The notes under the pieces are model-generated. The model was not told the origin of the DNA. It saw only the letters and a list, made by a program, of their open reading frames with translations, and searched no databases. The translations under genes were made by a program, and so were the position numbers. From Chitinophaga sp. (GTDB taxonomy: Bacteria > Bacteroidota > Bacteroidia > Chitinophagales > Chitinophagaceae): a stretch of DNA of 64,000 bases. The DNA is taken from NCBI RefSeq assembly GCF_019236475.1, contig NZ_JAFAIX010000011.1, positions 124,001 to 188,000 of the forward strand, written 5' to 3'. This document shows, piece by piece, positions 17,860-27,025 of this stretch (position 1 is the stretch's first letter; every line of letters starts with the position of its first letter).

Positions 17860-20400
17860 ATGAAGAACAGATACAGAACCATATTTTCACTTCTCTGCTG
17901 CTGTTTTACGCTACTGTTTTGCCAGCAAAGCCTTGCACAGCGGAAGAAAATCGTACCCATCACCAGCCAGATACATGATACCTTAAAGCCGGTAGACAGT
18001 GCCACTATTAGTCGGAATCTCAAACGACTGGCGGCCGATACCAGCAAGGGCGCTCTTATCCGGCGGTCTGATACCACGGTAGCCCTGCTGATTAACCGCA
18101 TCGAAAATTATACGTTGTTGCTGAACCAGGAAATGAGTTCCTTGAGAAAGGGATTTGACACCATGGCCATTAGTGACAATTTGCCGTTGGTAGACAGTTC
18201 GTTGGCATTGGTGAAAAGGAATATAGGCGGGCTTTCCAGAACTCCGAATCTCAACGATATCCAGACCAACAAAATGATGTTGGAGCAATTACAACGTAAG
18301 CTTAGTTCCTGGCAATCCATATTATTCTCCTATTATGATCAGTTGGTGCTCATTAATGATACGATTCATTCTTTGCGTCGGGATACGGCTATGCGTAATA
18401 TTCCATCGGAAGATGAGCTGTATGGATTTTATGTCGGGCAGTTATCTAATCTGATTACCAAGTTTCGATCGGTGGATAGTGCCAATAGGATTAACCTGAT
18501 AAAGATTGGGTTGTTACAGAATAAAGTGGCGAATAGATATATCGAAGTGAGTGATTTGTTGGAAGACATGACCTATCGCCTGCAACTGTTTACCCAACAT
18601 ATGTTCAGCCGAGATTACCGGTATATCTGGAATCCGCATCGGGATAGTATAAATCCGTTGAGCTTTGTGCATGTAGCCCGACAGTCGTTGCATAAGAGTA
18701 CGAAAGTCTTGGGGCTATTCTTTTCCATTCAGTGGCCGGTGATATTTATATGGATCATACTGGCCGCGCTATTTGCCTGGTGGACTTATAACAATATTCG
18801 GCGCATACGAATAAGGCATGAAAAAGAAGAAGCGGAGGCTATCCTCACACATTCTAAATATTTATCTCGATATCCAATAGCTAGTACGATTATCCTTATC
18901 TCCACCTTATCGGCGGTATTATCTATCCGTTATCCGGTGTTATATACAGAGCTCACCTGGATGATTACGCTGGCGGCAGTTTCGCGAATTTTTCGAAAGG
19001 AATTGTCAGAGAAATTATTCCGAGATTGGCTACTACTCGCCGGGTTATTAATTTTATATTCCCTGAATAACCTGTTATTGGAGATTACTTACGCCGAGCA
19101 ATGGGGCATTCTTATAGGCGCTATTTTCTCTATACTATTGGGGTTCCGACTACTGCACGAAGAGAGTATACACAGCTTTGCCGCGCCGAAATTTGTGCGA
19201 CCCTTGTTTAAATTATTCATTATTACAGCGGGATTATCGTTGGTGATGGTATTGATTGCAAGGGTAAGTCTGGCTAAGATTTTAGGGTCCAGTGCAGTCG
19301 TCAATACCGTGATGGCAGTGAATCTTTATATGTTGACCACCATTTTGCTAGAAGCCGTTTATTTACAGATAGAAGCCAATAAGAGCAGTAGCAGTTTTAT
19401 TTCCTTTGTAGACTTCCAAGAAGTACAGCGTAAACTTCGTACGTTGTTTACCGTAATGGCGTTTATTGGTTGGTTGATGGTTGTAGCGCGAAATCTGTAT
19501 GTGTATGATGACATTTATGATTGGGTGATGACCTTCCTTTCTACCTCGCGGACATTGGGCAATTTAGAGTTCTCCTTCAGTAGTATCATTGTATTTGTGT
19601 TGGTTATCTGGGTTGCGTTTATCGTTTCTCAGTTGATCTCCTATCTGTTTGGCACCTCAGGACAGCAGGCAGCAGGTAAGAAAAACAAGTTGGGTTCCGC
19701 CATGTTGCTGATTCGGCTGGCAGTGTTAGCAGGAGGCATATTGCTGGCATTTTCCGCCTCCGGCATTCCGATGGATAAGATCACCATCGTAATAGGCGCG
19801 TTGGGGGTAGGTATAGGATTTGGGTTACAGAATATTGTCAACAATCTGGTATCGGGGATTATCCTGGCTTTTGAGAAGCCGATAGAAGTAGGCGATGTCA
19901 TAGAGTTGGGGACGCGTTCCGGGATAGTGAAAGATATAGGCATACGTTCCAGTAAGATATCCGCGTATGATGGCTCAGAGGTGATTGTGCCGAATGGGGA
20001 ACTGATATCTCAGCAGTTAATCAACTGGACATTGAGTAACCGTACCCGTCGGGTGGAGGTAGTGATTGGAGTGGGTTATGGCAGTGAAGTCGAGAAAGTA
20101 AAAGAGATTATTTACAGTGCCTTTCCTGAGCGAGAAGGGGTATTAACCATACCTGCGCCAGTGGTTTTATTGAGTCAATTTGCCGATAACGCTATTAATT
20201 TCAGAGTTTTATTCTGGATTTCTGATCTGGGGAATGCAGGTAGTTTGCAGAGTGACGTACTGGAGTATATTTACGATGCGCTGAATAAGGCAGGTATTGA
20301 ATTGCCTTATCCACAGCGGGATTTGCACATTCGAAGCATCGATGAAGACGTATTAAAATCATGGGAAAAAGACAGTCCTTCTGAGGAGGAAAAGGAGTGA
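17860..20400 (+). CDS. Large MscS-type mechanosensitive channel
   Basis: 846 aa. A signal peptide (1-26, ending SLAQ) precedes a periplasmic helical domain of about 250 residues. Multiple membrane helices follow from about residue 277 onward, and then a C-terminal MscS domain. The pore helix and beta domain are clear: GALGVGIGFGLQNIVNNLVSG, FEKPIEVGDVIEL, then SEVIVPNGELISQQLINWTLSN. Architecture resembles MscK/MscM-type large channels that release solutes on hypo-osmotic shock. It is monocistronic, ending just ahead of the tRNA-Met promoter. Confidence 0.92.
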   Translation: MKNRYRTIFSLLCCCFTLLFCQQSLAQRKKIVPITSQIHDTLKPVDSATISRNLKRLAADTSKGALIRRSDTTVALLINRIENYTLLLNQEMSSLRKGFDTMAISDNLPLVDSSLALVKRNIGGLSRTPNLNDIQTNKMMLEQLQRKLSSWQSILFSYYDQLVLINDTIHSLRRDTAMRNIPSEDELYGFYVGQLSNLITKFRSVDSANRINLIKIGLLQNKVANRYIEVSDLLEDMTYRLQLFTQHMFSRDYRYIWNPHRDSINPLSFVHVARQSLHKSTKVLGLFFSIQWPVIFIWIILAALFAWWTYNNIRRIRIRHEKEEAEAILTHSKYLSRYPIASTIILISTLSAVLSIRYPVLYTELTWMITLAAVSRIFRKELSEKLFRDWLLLAGLLILYSLNNLLLEITYAEQWGILIGAIFSILLGFRLLHEESIHSFAAPKFVRPLFKLFIITAGLSLVMVLIARVSLAKILGSSAVVNTVMAVNLYMLTTILLEAVYLQIEANKSSSSFISFVDFQEVQRKLRTLFTVMAFIGWLMVVARNLYVYDDIYDWVMTFLSTSRTLGNLEFSFSSIIVFVLVIWVAFIVSQLISYLFGTSGQQAAGKKNKLGSAMLLIRLAVLAGGILLAFSASGIPMDKITIVIGALGVGIGFGLQNIVNNLVSGIILAFEKPIEVGDVIELGTRSGIVKDIGIRSSKISAYDGSEVIVPNGELISQQLINWTLSNRTRRVEVVIGVGYGSEVEKVKEIIYSAFPEREGVLTIPAPVVLLSQFADNAINFRVLFWISDLGNAGSLQSDVLEYIYDALNKAGIELPYPQRDLHIRSIDEDVLKSWEKDSPSEEEKE

Positions 20401-20435
20401 TTTCAAAAAAAATTTAAAAAAAGTTGTCACAACAT

Positions 20436-20467
20436 TTTGATTATTCATTTTTTAGCCGTTATCTTTG
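20436..20467 (+). promoter_or_regulatory. Promoter of tRNA-Met
   Basis: TTTG (20436-20439) and TATCTTTG (20460-20467) at 20-bp spacing, a full match to the Bacteroidota housekeeping promoter. It leaves a leader of about 45 nt before the tRNA. Confidence 0.85.
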
Positions 20468-20516
20468 CACTCCCGTTTTGGGAATAGCGCTACGGCGGTG
20501 ACTCTCAAAACAATAT

Positions 20517-20590
20517 GGCGAGGTAGCTCAGGTGGTTAGAGCGTTGGATTCATAACCCAAAGGTCTCGGGTTCAACTCCCGATCTCGCTA
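20517..20590 (+). tRNA. tRNA-Met (anticodon CAT), elongator type
   Basis: 74-nt cloverleaf with acceptor GGCGAGG/TCTCGCT, D arm GCTC/GAGC, anticodon loop TTCATAA and T arm TCGGG-TTCAACT-CCCGA, followed by discriminator A. CCA is not encoded. The G1 start and normal D loop mark it as elongator rather than initiator. A tRNA-Ile2 with modified CAT cannot be fully excluded. Confidence 0.9.
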
Positions 20591-20595
20591 CAGAT

Positions 20596-20637
20596 AAAAA
20601 GGCTTTTAAGCAGATGCTTGAAAGCCTTTTTTGTTTT
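20596..20637 (+). terminator. Terminator of tRNA-Met
   Basis: AAAAAGGCTTTTAAGCA pairs with TGCTTGAAAGCCTTTTTT, a long stem with T run directly after the tRNA. Confidence 0.88.
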
Positions 20638-20665
20638 AGATTAATAGCATAATGATTATCAGAGT

Positions 20666-20698
20666 TTTGAGGATCATAAATCATAGATTGTATATTTG
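20666..20698 (+). promoter_or_regulatory. Promoter of the HEPN-domain gene
   Basis: TTTG (20666-20669) and TATATTTG (20691-20698) spaced by 21 bp, 60 nt upstream of the start codon at 20758. Confidence 0.65.
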
Positions 20699-20757
20699 AT
20701 AAGTACCCGATTTGTAAAGGTTTATAAAGTTAACTACCTAAATATTGATTCCAAGTT

Positions 20758-21591
20758 ATGAACAAACTTCATAGTATATCAGATATTGCCACAAAATGGC
20801 GAATTCTTCGGGGTTCTCTTTTAGATAATTGGGAGATAGTCAATTTTTTGCTTTTCCACCTTAGTGAATTAAGGCCTCTAATTAAAAAAGGTTCTATTAA
20901 ACAATTTTCTCTTCTTGATATAGATAATAAACCCGGAAAGTTCTACAAAAAATATAACTCAAATCTATTGCTTGGTGTTGCTGCAAGGATCGAAAAAAAG
21001 ACGCTTTTTAAAACCATCCTTCTTGATCAGGTCGCGCAAACAGAAGATTTCTTGCAAGATTTGGTTTATAGGGTTTACAAAGACTATCCTGAAAGATTAG
21101 CCAGTGCTGCAAATGAAAATTCTGAAGACGAGAAGAAGTATCAAAAATTATTACACCTTATTATTAAAAGTTCTGATAAAAATGAGATAGTAGAAAGATT
21201 AATAGAAGAAAAAATAAGAGGAATTTTTTATGGAAAACCATTAGATTTTTTCATAAAGGATAAAGCTAAAATTGGATTCGATGATTATTTTAAAAATAAT
21301 TTTCAAATTACGTTGAGTAAATATGGTGAAATTATAGCTAGGCGGAATTTATATACTCACAACAGCGGGAGAGTTGATAGTAAATATTTAAATGAGGTGA
21401 AATCCAGTACGTTCAAATTAGGAGAGAAAGCACCTTTAGATTTGAAATATATTACTGACACTACGAGACTTTGTGTTGGTATCTCAACCTTGGCATTAAA
21501 ACAAGTAATTGAAAATACTTATAAGGGTACTTTAAAAGGGCATAATCCAAATAAGATAATAAATGATCTAAAAAAGGACTACGATATTTAG
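20758..21591 (+). CDS. HEPN-domain protein (putative RNase)
   Basis: 277-aa helical protein of AT-rich composition unlike its neighbours. Near residue 196 it carries RRNLYTHN, the Rx4H motif with a polar residue after Arg (R196-N197...H201) that is the catalytic signature of HEPN ribonucleases. The surrounding region resembles the RiboL-PSP/MAE_28990 group of HEPN proteins found in toxin and defence loci. No signal peptide or membrane segment, so it should be cytoplasmic and could cleave RNA. It has its own consensus promoter and is the first gene after tRNA-Met. No partner antitoxin is obvious next to it. The fold call is from the motif; a search is needed for subfamily. Confidence 0.65.
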   Translation: MNKLHSISDIATKWRILRGSLLDNWEIVNFLLFHLSELRPLIKKGSIKQFSLLDIDNKPGKFYKKYNSNLLLGVAARIEKKTLFKTILLDQVAQTEDFLQDLVYRVYKDYPERLASAANENSEDEKKYQKLLHLIIKSSDKNEIVERLIEEKIRGIFYGKPLDFFIKDKAKIGFDDYFKNNFQITLSKYGEIIARRNLYTHNSGRVDSKYLNEVKSSTFKLGEKAPLDLKYITDTTRLCVGISTLALKQVIENTYKGTLKGHNPNKIINDLKKDYDI

Positions 21592-21649
21592 CAGGATATT
21601 CGTACCGACTGAAGTGTTTAAGTAAAGCTTGATTGTTGATAAATAAAAA

Positions 21650-21995
21650 ATTAGATAAATTACTTGTTCCAGCTACTATGCTAGAAAGAGTTATAAATAT
21701 GTTATAAGGCATTTTTGTTTCAGAGGCTTTTTTCCGATATTTGGTTTGCCATTTCTTAGGCCAATCGCCAGTAGTTGACAATTCCCAAGGAATGTAGTCG
21801 GCCGGAGTAATTTTTACCACGCACCCGTAGGGGGATGACATGGCGATGTTCAGTAAGTGATTTCATAAGCTTATTAATATAGTCATGGGTTGAAACCGAA
21901 CTTCCCAGAATTTCGGATTGTGAGCCTAAGTAATAAGTAATGGCAAAGAAAAAACTTAAAATTAGCCTAGTCTTTGGAGGGTGGATTAAGTTCAA
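21650..21995 (-). pseudogene. Possible frameshifted remnant, unknown
   Basis: Two overlapping minus-strand frames read as one plausible but broken protein. The first has MNLIHPPKTRLILSFFFAITYYLG then STHDYINKLMKSLTEHRHV. The reading then passes to a shifted frame with SSPYGCVVKITPADYIPWELS and TGDWPKKWQTKYRKK. A run of five C near 21830 could be the slip site. The 3' end runs into the antisense of the HEPN gene, so it is also truncated. No family recognised; it may be chance. Confidence 0.25.
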
Positions 21996-22012
21996 ACTCT
22001 TCTGGACTAAAT

Positions 22013-22052
22013 AAAAGTGGTTTTTAGGTCAGCCTTGGGCTGACCACTTTTT
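22013..22052 (+). terminator. Terminator-like hairpin
   Basis: GGTCAGCC-TTG-GGCTGACC perfect stem followed by a short T run, with flanking AAAAGTGG/CCACTTTT extending it. No intact gene lies just upstream on this strand. Confidence 0.65.
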
Positions 22053-22129
22053 TATATAATTGATTTGAAATTTTTGGGGTCTTTTACCAATTGGTCCAAT
22101 ATTTATTCCTTTGCCTCTACGAATAATCT

Positions 22130-22168
22130 AAACCGCAAATACTTTGATAAGAAGTGTTTGCGGTTTTT
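22130..22168 (+). terminator. Second terminator-like hairpin
   Basis: AAACCGCAAA pairs with TTTGCGGTTT and is followed by a T run. It is about 80 bp after the previous hairpin, also with no intact gene upstream. Confidence 0.65.
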
Positions 22169-22345
22169 GTTTTTGGCATGTGCGTGAAAAGTCATATACT
22201 CACGATATTTCTACAATATAGATCTCATTTGACCCTGATGTACTGAGTCATGTTAATTTTACCTAAAGACATTAGTAAATAGGATGACCATTATCGCGAC
22301 AATCAAGATCTTTTATTTATCTTCCCCTACCACAATACCTAACCT

Positions 22346-23476
22346 ATGTCCTTATTCAAAAAATGGTTCAACAAAGAAAAAAAACAGGAACCAAAAGAAA
22401 CACCTCTACCCTGGATTGAAGCATCACAAAACCCCTGGGGAATAAGACTGCTGGATTTGCGACCTGTCACGCATACAGTGCTTGCCACATCCACTGACCC
22501 TCAATGTGCTACCAATGCTGTTTCTTACAGCGCTGAAGATGGTACTGTATTCATAGATATTGTACCTCCTGACAGCACTACGATCAGTAGCCATATCATC
22601 CTTCCTACCGATAAAATGCTAGCTCCTGGCGTTTTATTTATACCGCAGACAATGGAGCATAAATGGGCTATATACTATCATAACAATACCCTGATTTTTG
22701 TGAGGAGTTGGCTACGAGAAGTACTTGTTACTGCAAAAACTACACAAAAAGAAGACGTGCTCATTATTGAATCCATAACAGGAAAATTTACCAATAATGA
22801 AAGTCCGGAGTTCACAAGACGGTTAGTTAAGTACTTATTGATCAGCCACGCTATGGATAAAGTTGTTCCCGCTCCCCTACCATCTGAATTAGCATCTACC
22901 CCTAATGAAGCAGCATTGTGGGCATTTTCTACCTATGGTAATATTGCGCAGGTAGGTGTCTTTGACGAGCGTTTTGACCCACCAGTAGATAGACCGCTTC
23001 GATCTCACTCACTCTTGCACATTGCGGTAGCTCAAAGTAATATAAATGAAATTGAAAAGCAGTTTCAAAACGGTATTAGCCTGGATCTACTGGCAGGTGA
23101 TGGCCTTGCCCCCATGCATTGGTCCATTGCAGCTCAAGAGATCCAAGCCATGGAAAAGCTATTAGCGTTGGGAGCAAATCCCGATTCTCGATCAAATCAA
23201 GGAGCAACACCTCTGATGAATGCTGTACAATCGAATAAAATTCACCATTTAAATCTGCTTTTGCAATCAGGAGCTAACCCTAATGCTACAGACATGCGTG
23301 GTTTCACGGCGCTTCACCGTGCTGCTGAAATGGGCCTTTCAGATATTGTGGTCTCCTTATTAAGAAGTGGAGCGGATAAAAATATTTCTTCAGCAGGCCA
23401 TACCGCTTTATCCCTGGCCGAAGGGAGGGGGCATGAAGAGATAGTAAAAATGTTGAATGGAAATACAAAGGTTTAG
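22346..23476 (+). CDS. Ankyrin-repeat protein with unknown N-terminal domain
   Basis: 376 aa, cytoplasmic by sequence. The C-terminal part (about 225-373) contains four to five ankyrin repeats, each with the usual TPLH/TALHxAAExG and LLxxGA(N/D)xN pattern (for example GATPLMNAVQSN, GFTALHRAAEMGLSDIVVSLLRSGAD). The first 200 residues (beta-rich, starting MSLFKKWFNKEKK) are not recognised. Ankyrin repeats mediate protein binding. The gene lies between two HEPN genes but with a long gap before it, so a joint role is only suggested. Confidence 0.85.
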   Translation: MSLFKKWFNKEKKQEPKETPLPWIEASQNPWGIRLLDLRPVTHTVLATSTDPQCATNAVSYSAEDGTVFIDIVPPDSTTISSHIILPTDKMLAPGVLFIPQTMEHKWAIYYHNNTLIFVRSWLREVLVTAKTTQKEDVLIIESITGKFTNNESPEFTRRLVKYLLISHAMDKVVPAPLPSELASTPNEAALWAFSTYGNIAQVGVFDERFDPPVDRPLRSHSLLHIAVAQSNINEIEKQFQNGISLDLLAGDGLAPMHWSIAAQEIQAMEKLLALGANPDSRSNQGATPLMNAVQSNKIHHLNLLLQSGANPNATDMRGFTALHRAAEMGLSDIVVSLLRSGADKNISSAGHTALSLAEGRGHEEIVKMLNGNTKV

Positions 23477-23624
23477 AATGGTAAATAACTGTCATTTTCA
23501 GAATGCAGGAAGGTCGATTTTTATTGTTTGTTAAATATTTCTTGGGAAAATTTTTGCTACGCAAAAAGATTACGCACATCCATCATTATTTTGCCTTTAA
23601 TATTATTCCACAAAAGATTAAAGC

Positions 23625-24623
23625 ATGGATAAATCATTTGAAATTAATATTTGTATTCCCCTTGTTCCTGTATATGCACCTGAAATCCATTTATCAGAAT
23701 ATGTAAACAATGCACTGAAGGATATTTTGTCACTTCACCAGAAAATTGAAATCAACATTGAGGAAATTGGTTGCTACCAACTGAATATAATTGAAACGGG
23801 CAAAGAAGAGATTAAGGTTGACGATTTCCGCATTACAGCAGATATTTTAACATTTCAAATAATTGTTCCGAATACAGCGGACAAAATAGAGATCATCACC
23901 AATAATGATCATCAGATTTCAGATGAGGAGCGATTATCATTATTTATCCACATGATTGTGGATGAATTTAAACACCAAATTTTCTATCTATTGGTACTAG
24001 GTAATCTGGCCCGACCTGGAGGTATTAAAACTCGAGAAGGCGTTATTTACTTAAATAAGGAAATATTTGGATCAATTCCAGGTTTATATAGCGTTCATAG
24101 GGAAAGTCTAGATAACATCTTTCAGCTAAAGTGGCCAGTTTATAAAACCTTTGACTTAATTCAGGTTTGGAACTGGATGCAAATCAATAATTTTTCTTTT
24201 CGATCCCACAGTAAAACAAAAGTTGCCAGAGCTCTAAATGCCTTTACCTATCTATTTAAATATTCCCCTGAAAATTTAGTCTTTGATTTATTCTGGAGTT
24301 TAATTGGGATTGAAGCGCTATACTGCACCAGCAAAGAGGGCATATCTGAACAGATTTACGAAAAAGTACAACTTGTATTAGGTCCCGTTAGTGAATCAAA
24401 AAAGAAAATTAAGGGCATGTATAACTTCCGTTCACGATTAATTCATGGAGATATTGATATCCCTCCTAATAATTTCCCCTATGATGATGATCCAGATGAT
24501 GAAAAATTTCAGGATGAATTGTTTAATGCTACCATTTTAGCAGTAGCAATATTAACCACTACCCTTCAGGAAATCATACTTAAAAATGAAACAGACTTAA
24601 AATTCAAATACGTCCTCGAATAA
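23625..24623 (+). CDS. Apea-like HEPN-domain protein
   Basis: 332 aa, AT-rich. The C-terminal third shows the Apea-like HEPN pattern: DLFWSLIGIEALYC, then KIKGMYNFRSRLIHGDIDI, where R269-x4-H274 followed by Gly-Asp is the signature motif. The N-terminal 200 residues are mixed alpha/beta without a recognised domain. HEPN domains of this type occur in abortive-infection and other conflict systems; some have lost nuclease activity. It ends only 3 bp from the convergent beta-lactamase gene. Function is inferred from the motif and context. Confidence 0.65.
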   Translation: MDKSFEINICIPLVPVYAPEIHLSEYVNNALKDILSLHQKIEINIEEIGCYQLNIIETGKEEIKVDDFRITADILTFQIIVPNTADKIEIITNNDHQISDEERLSLFIHMIVDEFKHQIFYLLVLGNLARPGGIKTREGVIYLNKEIFGSIPGLYSVHRESLDNIFQLKWPVYKTFDLIQVWNWMQINNFSFRSHSKTKVARALNAFTYLFKYSPENLVFDLFWSLIGIEALYCTSKEGISEQIYEKVQLVLGPVSESKKKIKGMYNFRSRLIHGDIDIPPNNFPYDDDPDDEKFQDELFNATILAVAILTTTLQEIILKNETDLKFKYVLE

Positions 24624-24626
24624 AAC

Positions 24627-25529
24627 TCACTTCCCATACGCATCCCATACCGCCTTCGCAATCGCTGCAATCGTTCCTTCCCGCTCTGTTTCAGTTGCTT
24701 TAGCATCGGATACAAATACCGTTATCGCTACGTGCTTACCATTGGGCAGTGTAATAATACCTGCATCATTGGTAGCCGCGGTAATACCGTTTTTAGTCCA
24801 GGAGGTGCCTGTTTTATGGGCTATTTCCGTGCCTGCGGGTAATTGTGCCTTCAGGCGGTTTTTACCAGGGCCAGAGGTAGCCATTAGGTGATATAAGTAT
24901 TGTTTACTTGAATCCGAGAGTACGGGCTCACGATAGAATTTTTCCAGGAGAAGCGTCATAGCGGCTGGTGTACACCAATTTTTGTATTGGGATTTCATAT
25001 CGTTCTGTTGCACTTGCACCTGTTCTGTTGTGGCGATATTCATGTCTTTTATCCCCAATTGATGGATATATCGGTTGGCAACAGCCGTGCCTCCAATCAC
25101 TTTCAGCAGGATATCGCAGGCACTGCCATCACTGGCGCGAATATTATAATCCAGTAACTCATCTATAGTAAGACTCACTCCTCCATTGGGGTATTTTTCA
25201 CGCAATGGGCTAACACCGTCCGTTGTGAGATCCGCCTTTTCAATCTTAATGGGTTGATGGAGCGTTAGGCGACCCTTGTCTACCTGATCTAAAACTGCCA
25301 TCGCTATGGGAAATTTATAAACACTTTGCATGGGTAAACGCAAATCCCGGTTGAGGGAAACCGTATCATGGGTTTCCAGCACATGGACAAATACGCCCAC
25401 TTTTGCAGGTATCTTTCCCGCAATGGTGGCTATTTCAGTTCGTAAAGATTGTTGGGCAACCGCTGAAATTGAAAATTGGGTTAATACAGCTCCAAAGATG
25501 GCTGTGAATATTGATTTCCGGTCCTTCAT
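24627..25529 (-). CDS. Class A (A2-type) serine beta-lactamase
   Basis: 300-aa periplasmic enzyme that hydrolyses beta-lactams via an acyl-serine. The chosen start gives a signal peptide (1-25, ending ISAVAQ); an ATG six codons upstream is possible. Catalytic motifs: S69-V-Y-K72, K239-T-G and the omega-loop Glu in TTEQVQ (E169). The SDN triad is replaced by S133-D-G135. The QYKNWCTP stretch after the omega loop is typical of the Bacteroidota A2 group (CfxA, CblA and PER relatives). Not linked to any mobile element here, so probably an intrinsic resistance gene. Confidence 0.92.
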   Translation of the reverse strand: MKDRKSIFTAIFGAVLTQFSISAVAQQSLRTEIATIAGKIPAKVGVFVHVLETHDTVSLNRDLRLPMQSVYKFPIAMAVLDQVDKGRLTLHQPIKIEKADLTTDGVSPLREKYPNGGVSLTIDELLDYNIRASDGSACDILLKVIGGTAVANRYIHQLGIKDMNIATTEQVQVQQNDMKSQYKNWCTPAAMTLLLEKFYREPVLSDSSKQYLYHLMATSGPGKNRLKAQLPAGTEIAHKTGTSWTKNGITAATNDAGIITLPNGKHVAITVFVSDAKATETEREGTIAAIAKAVWDAYGK

Positions 25530-25632
25530 AATGATTACAATATCCATAATTTACTTCATACGCTTCTTAAAAATCTATCGAATCCTATCTAGTTCATTGG
25601 CAGACATCCTCTATTATAACTTTTTATTGCCA

Positions 25633-26184
25633 TCAGTCATACAAGAAAAACGTCATCGTGGCGCCCTTTCCTTTTGCGTACTCGAGGAAACGTTTGAAGG
25701 TTCGTAAATCATGACCCAAGTTATGGCCTGTATATTTCACTCCGGTGTCAGTATTAAAATTACTGAAGTACCAGGCATGTTCTACAGCTTCAGGATTAGT
25801 GAGCAGATGGGAAAAATCATTGATGGCAGATAATTTTTCTATCAATGCGTTAATTGTTTCCAAGACAATATCTATATTATTATCATATTTTCTTTTAATA
25901 GCATCTGATACCGCTTGTTCCCAACCCACTCTTCTCAACTCAGCAAGGAGCGCAGGATCTTTGAAAAATTCCTCCATTTTATAAAATACAGAGACATCTG
26001 TGGATGTAATCCTTGCAATCTGATCCAGCTCAGGCTCTCCATTGATCTGATGTCTGTCATGAATCAAACGGCAAAACCCTCTGCTTAAATAGTAACGGAT
26101 ATTTAATTTGGCAGCATAAAATTCATCCGTGTATATATTGTTATCTGCATCTGTTTGTATGTATATATCGACTCCGAATTCCAT
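25633..26184 (-). CDS. Hypothetical protein, unknown function
   Basis: 183 aa, acidic, mostly helical, no signal peptide. It starts MEFGVDIYIQTDADN and ends GATMTFFLYD; nothing matches a family I know. It lies 21 bp downstream of the methyltransferase on the same strand, so co-transcription is likely. The first strand (VDIYIQTD) and Tyr-rich segment resemble small single-domain immunity or effector proteins, but that is weak. Confidence 0.6.
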   Translation of the reverse strand: MEFGVDIYIQTDADNNIYTDEFYAAKLNIRYYLSRGFCRLIHDRHQINGEPELDQIARITSTDVSVFYKMEEFFKDPALLAELRRVGWEQAVSDAIKRKYDNNIDIVLETINALIEKLSAINDFSHLLTNPEAVEHAWYFSNFNTDTGVKYTGHNLGHDLRTFKRFLEYAKGKGATMTFFLYD

Positions 26185-26205
26185 TATAAATATTCAATTA
26201 TGTTT

Positions 26206-26895
26206 TCAAAATAACGAATAATAGCTATCCACTGCATGCTGGCCTGAATAATTAGGGCCAGCTTTGTCATCTGCCCCTAAATAGGATATAGGGAGATGCA
26301 GACTTCTCGGGCCTTCACACCGCAATATTTTAGTACGACTGTTGTACCCTATTTGATTGTCTTTAAAGAGCTGCTTCAGGTATTTGTGATTGTTATCACC
26401 TTGTATCTTAATATTGTTCAGATCCAGGTTGGCAGTAAACAATCCATGCGGATGCAGCGCCTGCAACGATGAACGAAGAACATTCAGTTTATCCCCAATA
26501 TAGTGTAACCCATGAACACAGGTAATGAGATCATATTGTGAAGTATGCGATATATTAACCAGTGATCGAGTCTGAAACGTGACACAGTTTACACCAGGTG
26601 GTATCGACTGGAACGCGTCTACCAAATCAATTCCTATCAAACTAATATGCTGTTGTAAGCCTTTTGTGGCAATGGTTTGCGCATATTGTATCAATGCATT
26701 TCCTTCGCCACAGCACAAATCCAGCCATGATACCTGTGGTTGAGCGGATAGTTTGGTATCCAGAAAAACGGTTGGGTTAAAGTTTATATCCTTCTCATAA
26801 CTATTTACGCCAACAGCCACTCGCTTGCGATTCATGCTGTTATTGGCTACAATCGGGGACCAGATTAGCTCTTTTTCTGTAAGGAGATTTTTCAT
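26206..26895 (-). CDS. Class I SAM-dependent methyltransferase
   Basis: 229 aa. The SAM-binding motif I is WLDLCCGEGNALIQYA (57-72), followed by a motif II acidic end at LIGIDLVDA. YDLITCVHGLHYI fits motif IV. The N-terminal region (MNRKRVAVGVNSYEKDINFNPTVFL) is typical of small-molecule methyltransferases of the Methyltransf_25 type. Substrate unknown. Two conserved Cys follow the motif I Asp. First gene of a two-gene unit with the hypothetical protein. Confidence 0.8.
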   Translation of the reverse strand: MKNLLTEKELIWSPIVANNSMNRKRVAVGVNSYEKDINFNPTVFLDTKLSAQPQVSWLDLCCGEGNALIQYAQTIATKGLQQHISLIGIDLVDAFQSIPPGVNCVTFQTRSLVNISHTSQYDLITCVHGLHYIGDKLNVLRSSLQALHPHGLFTANLDLNNIKIQGDNNHKYLKQLFKDNQIGYNSRTKILRCEGPRSLHLPISYLGADDKAGPNYSGQHAVDSYYSLF

Positions 26896-26965
26896 TTATT
26901 AGCAACGCAATGATTTCTTACCTAAAAAAAGGAAATTCCTCCCAAAATCAGAAAAATCAATTCAG

Positions 26966-26998
26966 AAAAAAGGCATCTGGAGAACCAGACGCCTTTTC
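26966..26998 (-). terminator. Terminator of the alpha-galactoside utilisation operon
   Basis: On the minus strand AAAAGGCGTCTGG-TTCT-CCAGATGCCTTTTTT, a strong stem with T run, about 28 bp after the last glycosidase gene. Confidence 0.85.
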
Positions 26999-27025
26999 AA
27001 GTAAACCGTATATGCTGTATTGAAC

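Larger units (their letters stand above)
21592..22345. other. Gene-poor AT-rich region between HEPN and ankyrin genes
   Basis: About 750 bp. It contains the possible broken gene above and two successive plus-strand terminator-like hairpins, which suggests remnants of lost genes. No duplicate of the tRNA-Met 3' end (an att site) was found. Confidence 0.4.

Noticed and set aside
20517-22200. tRNA-Met as integration site of a mobile island
   Set aside because: No duplicate of the tRNA 3' end and no integrase gene are present downstream; only composition hints at transfer.
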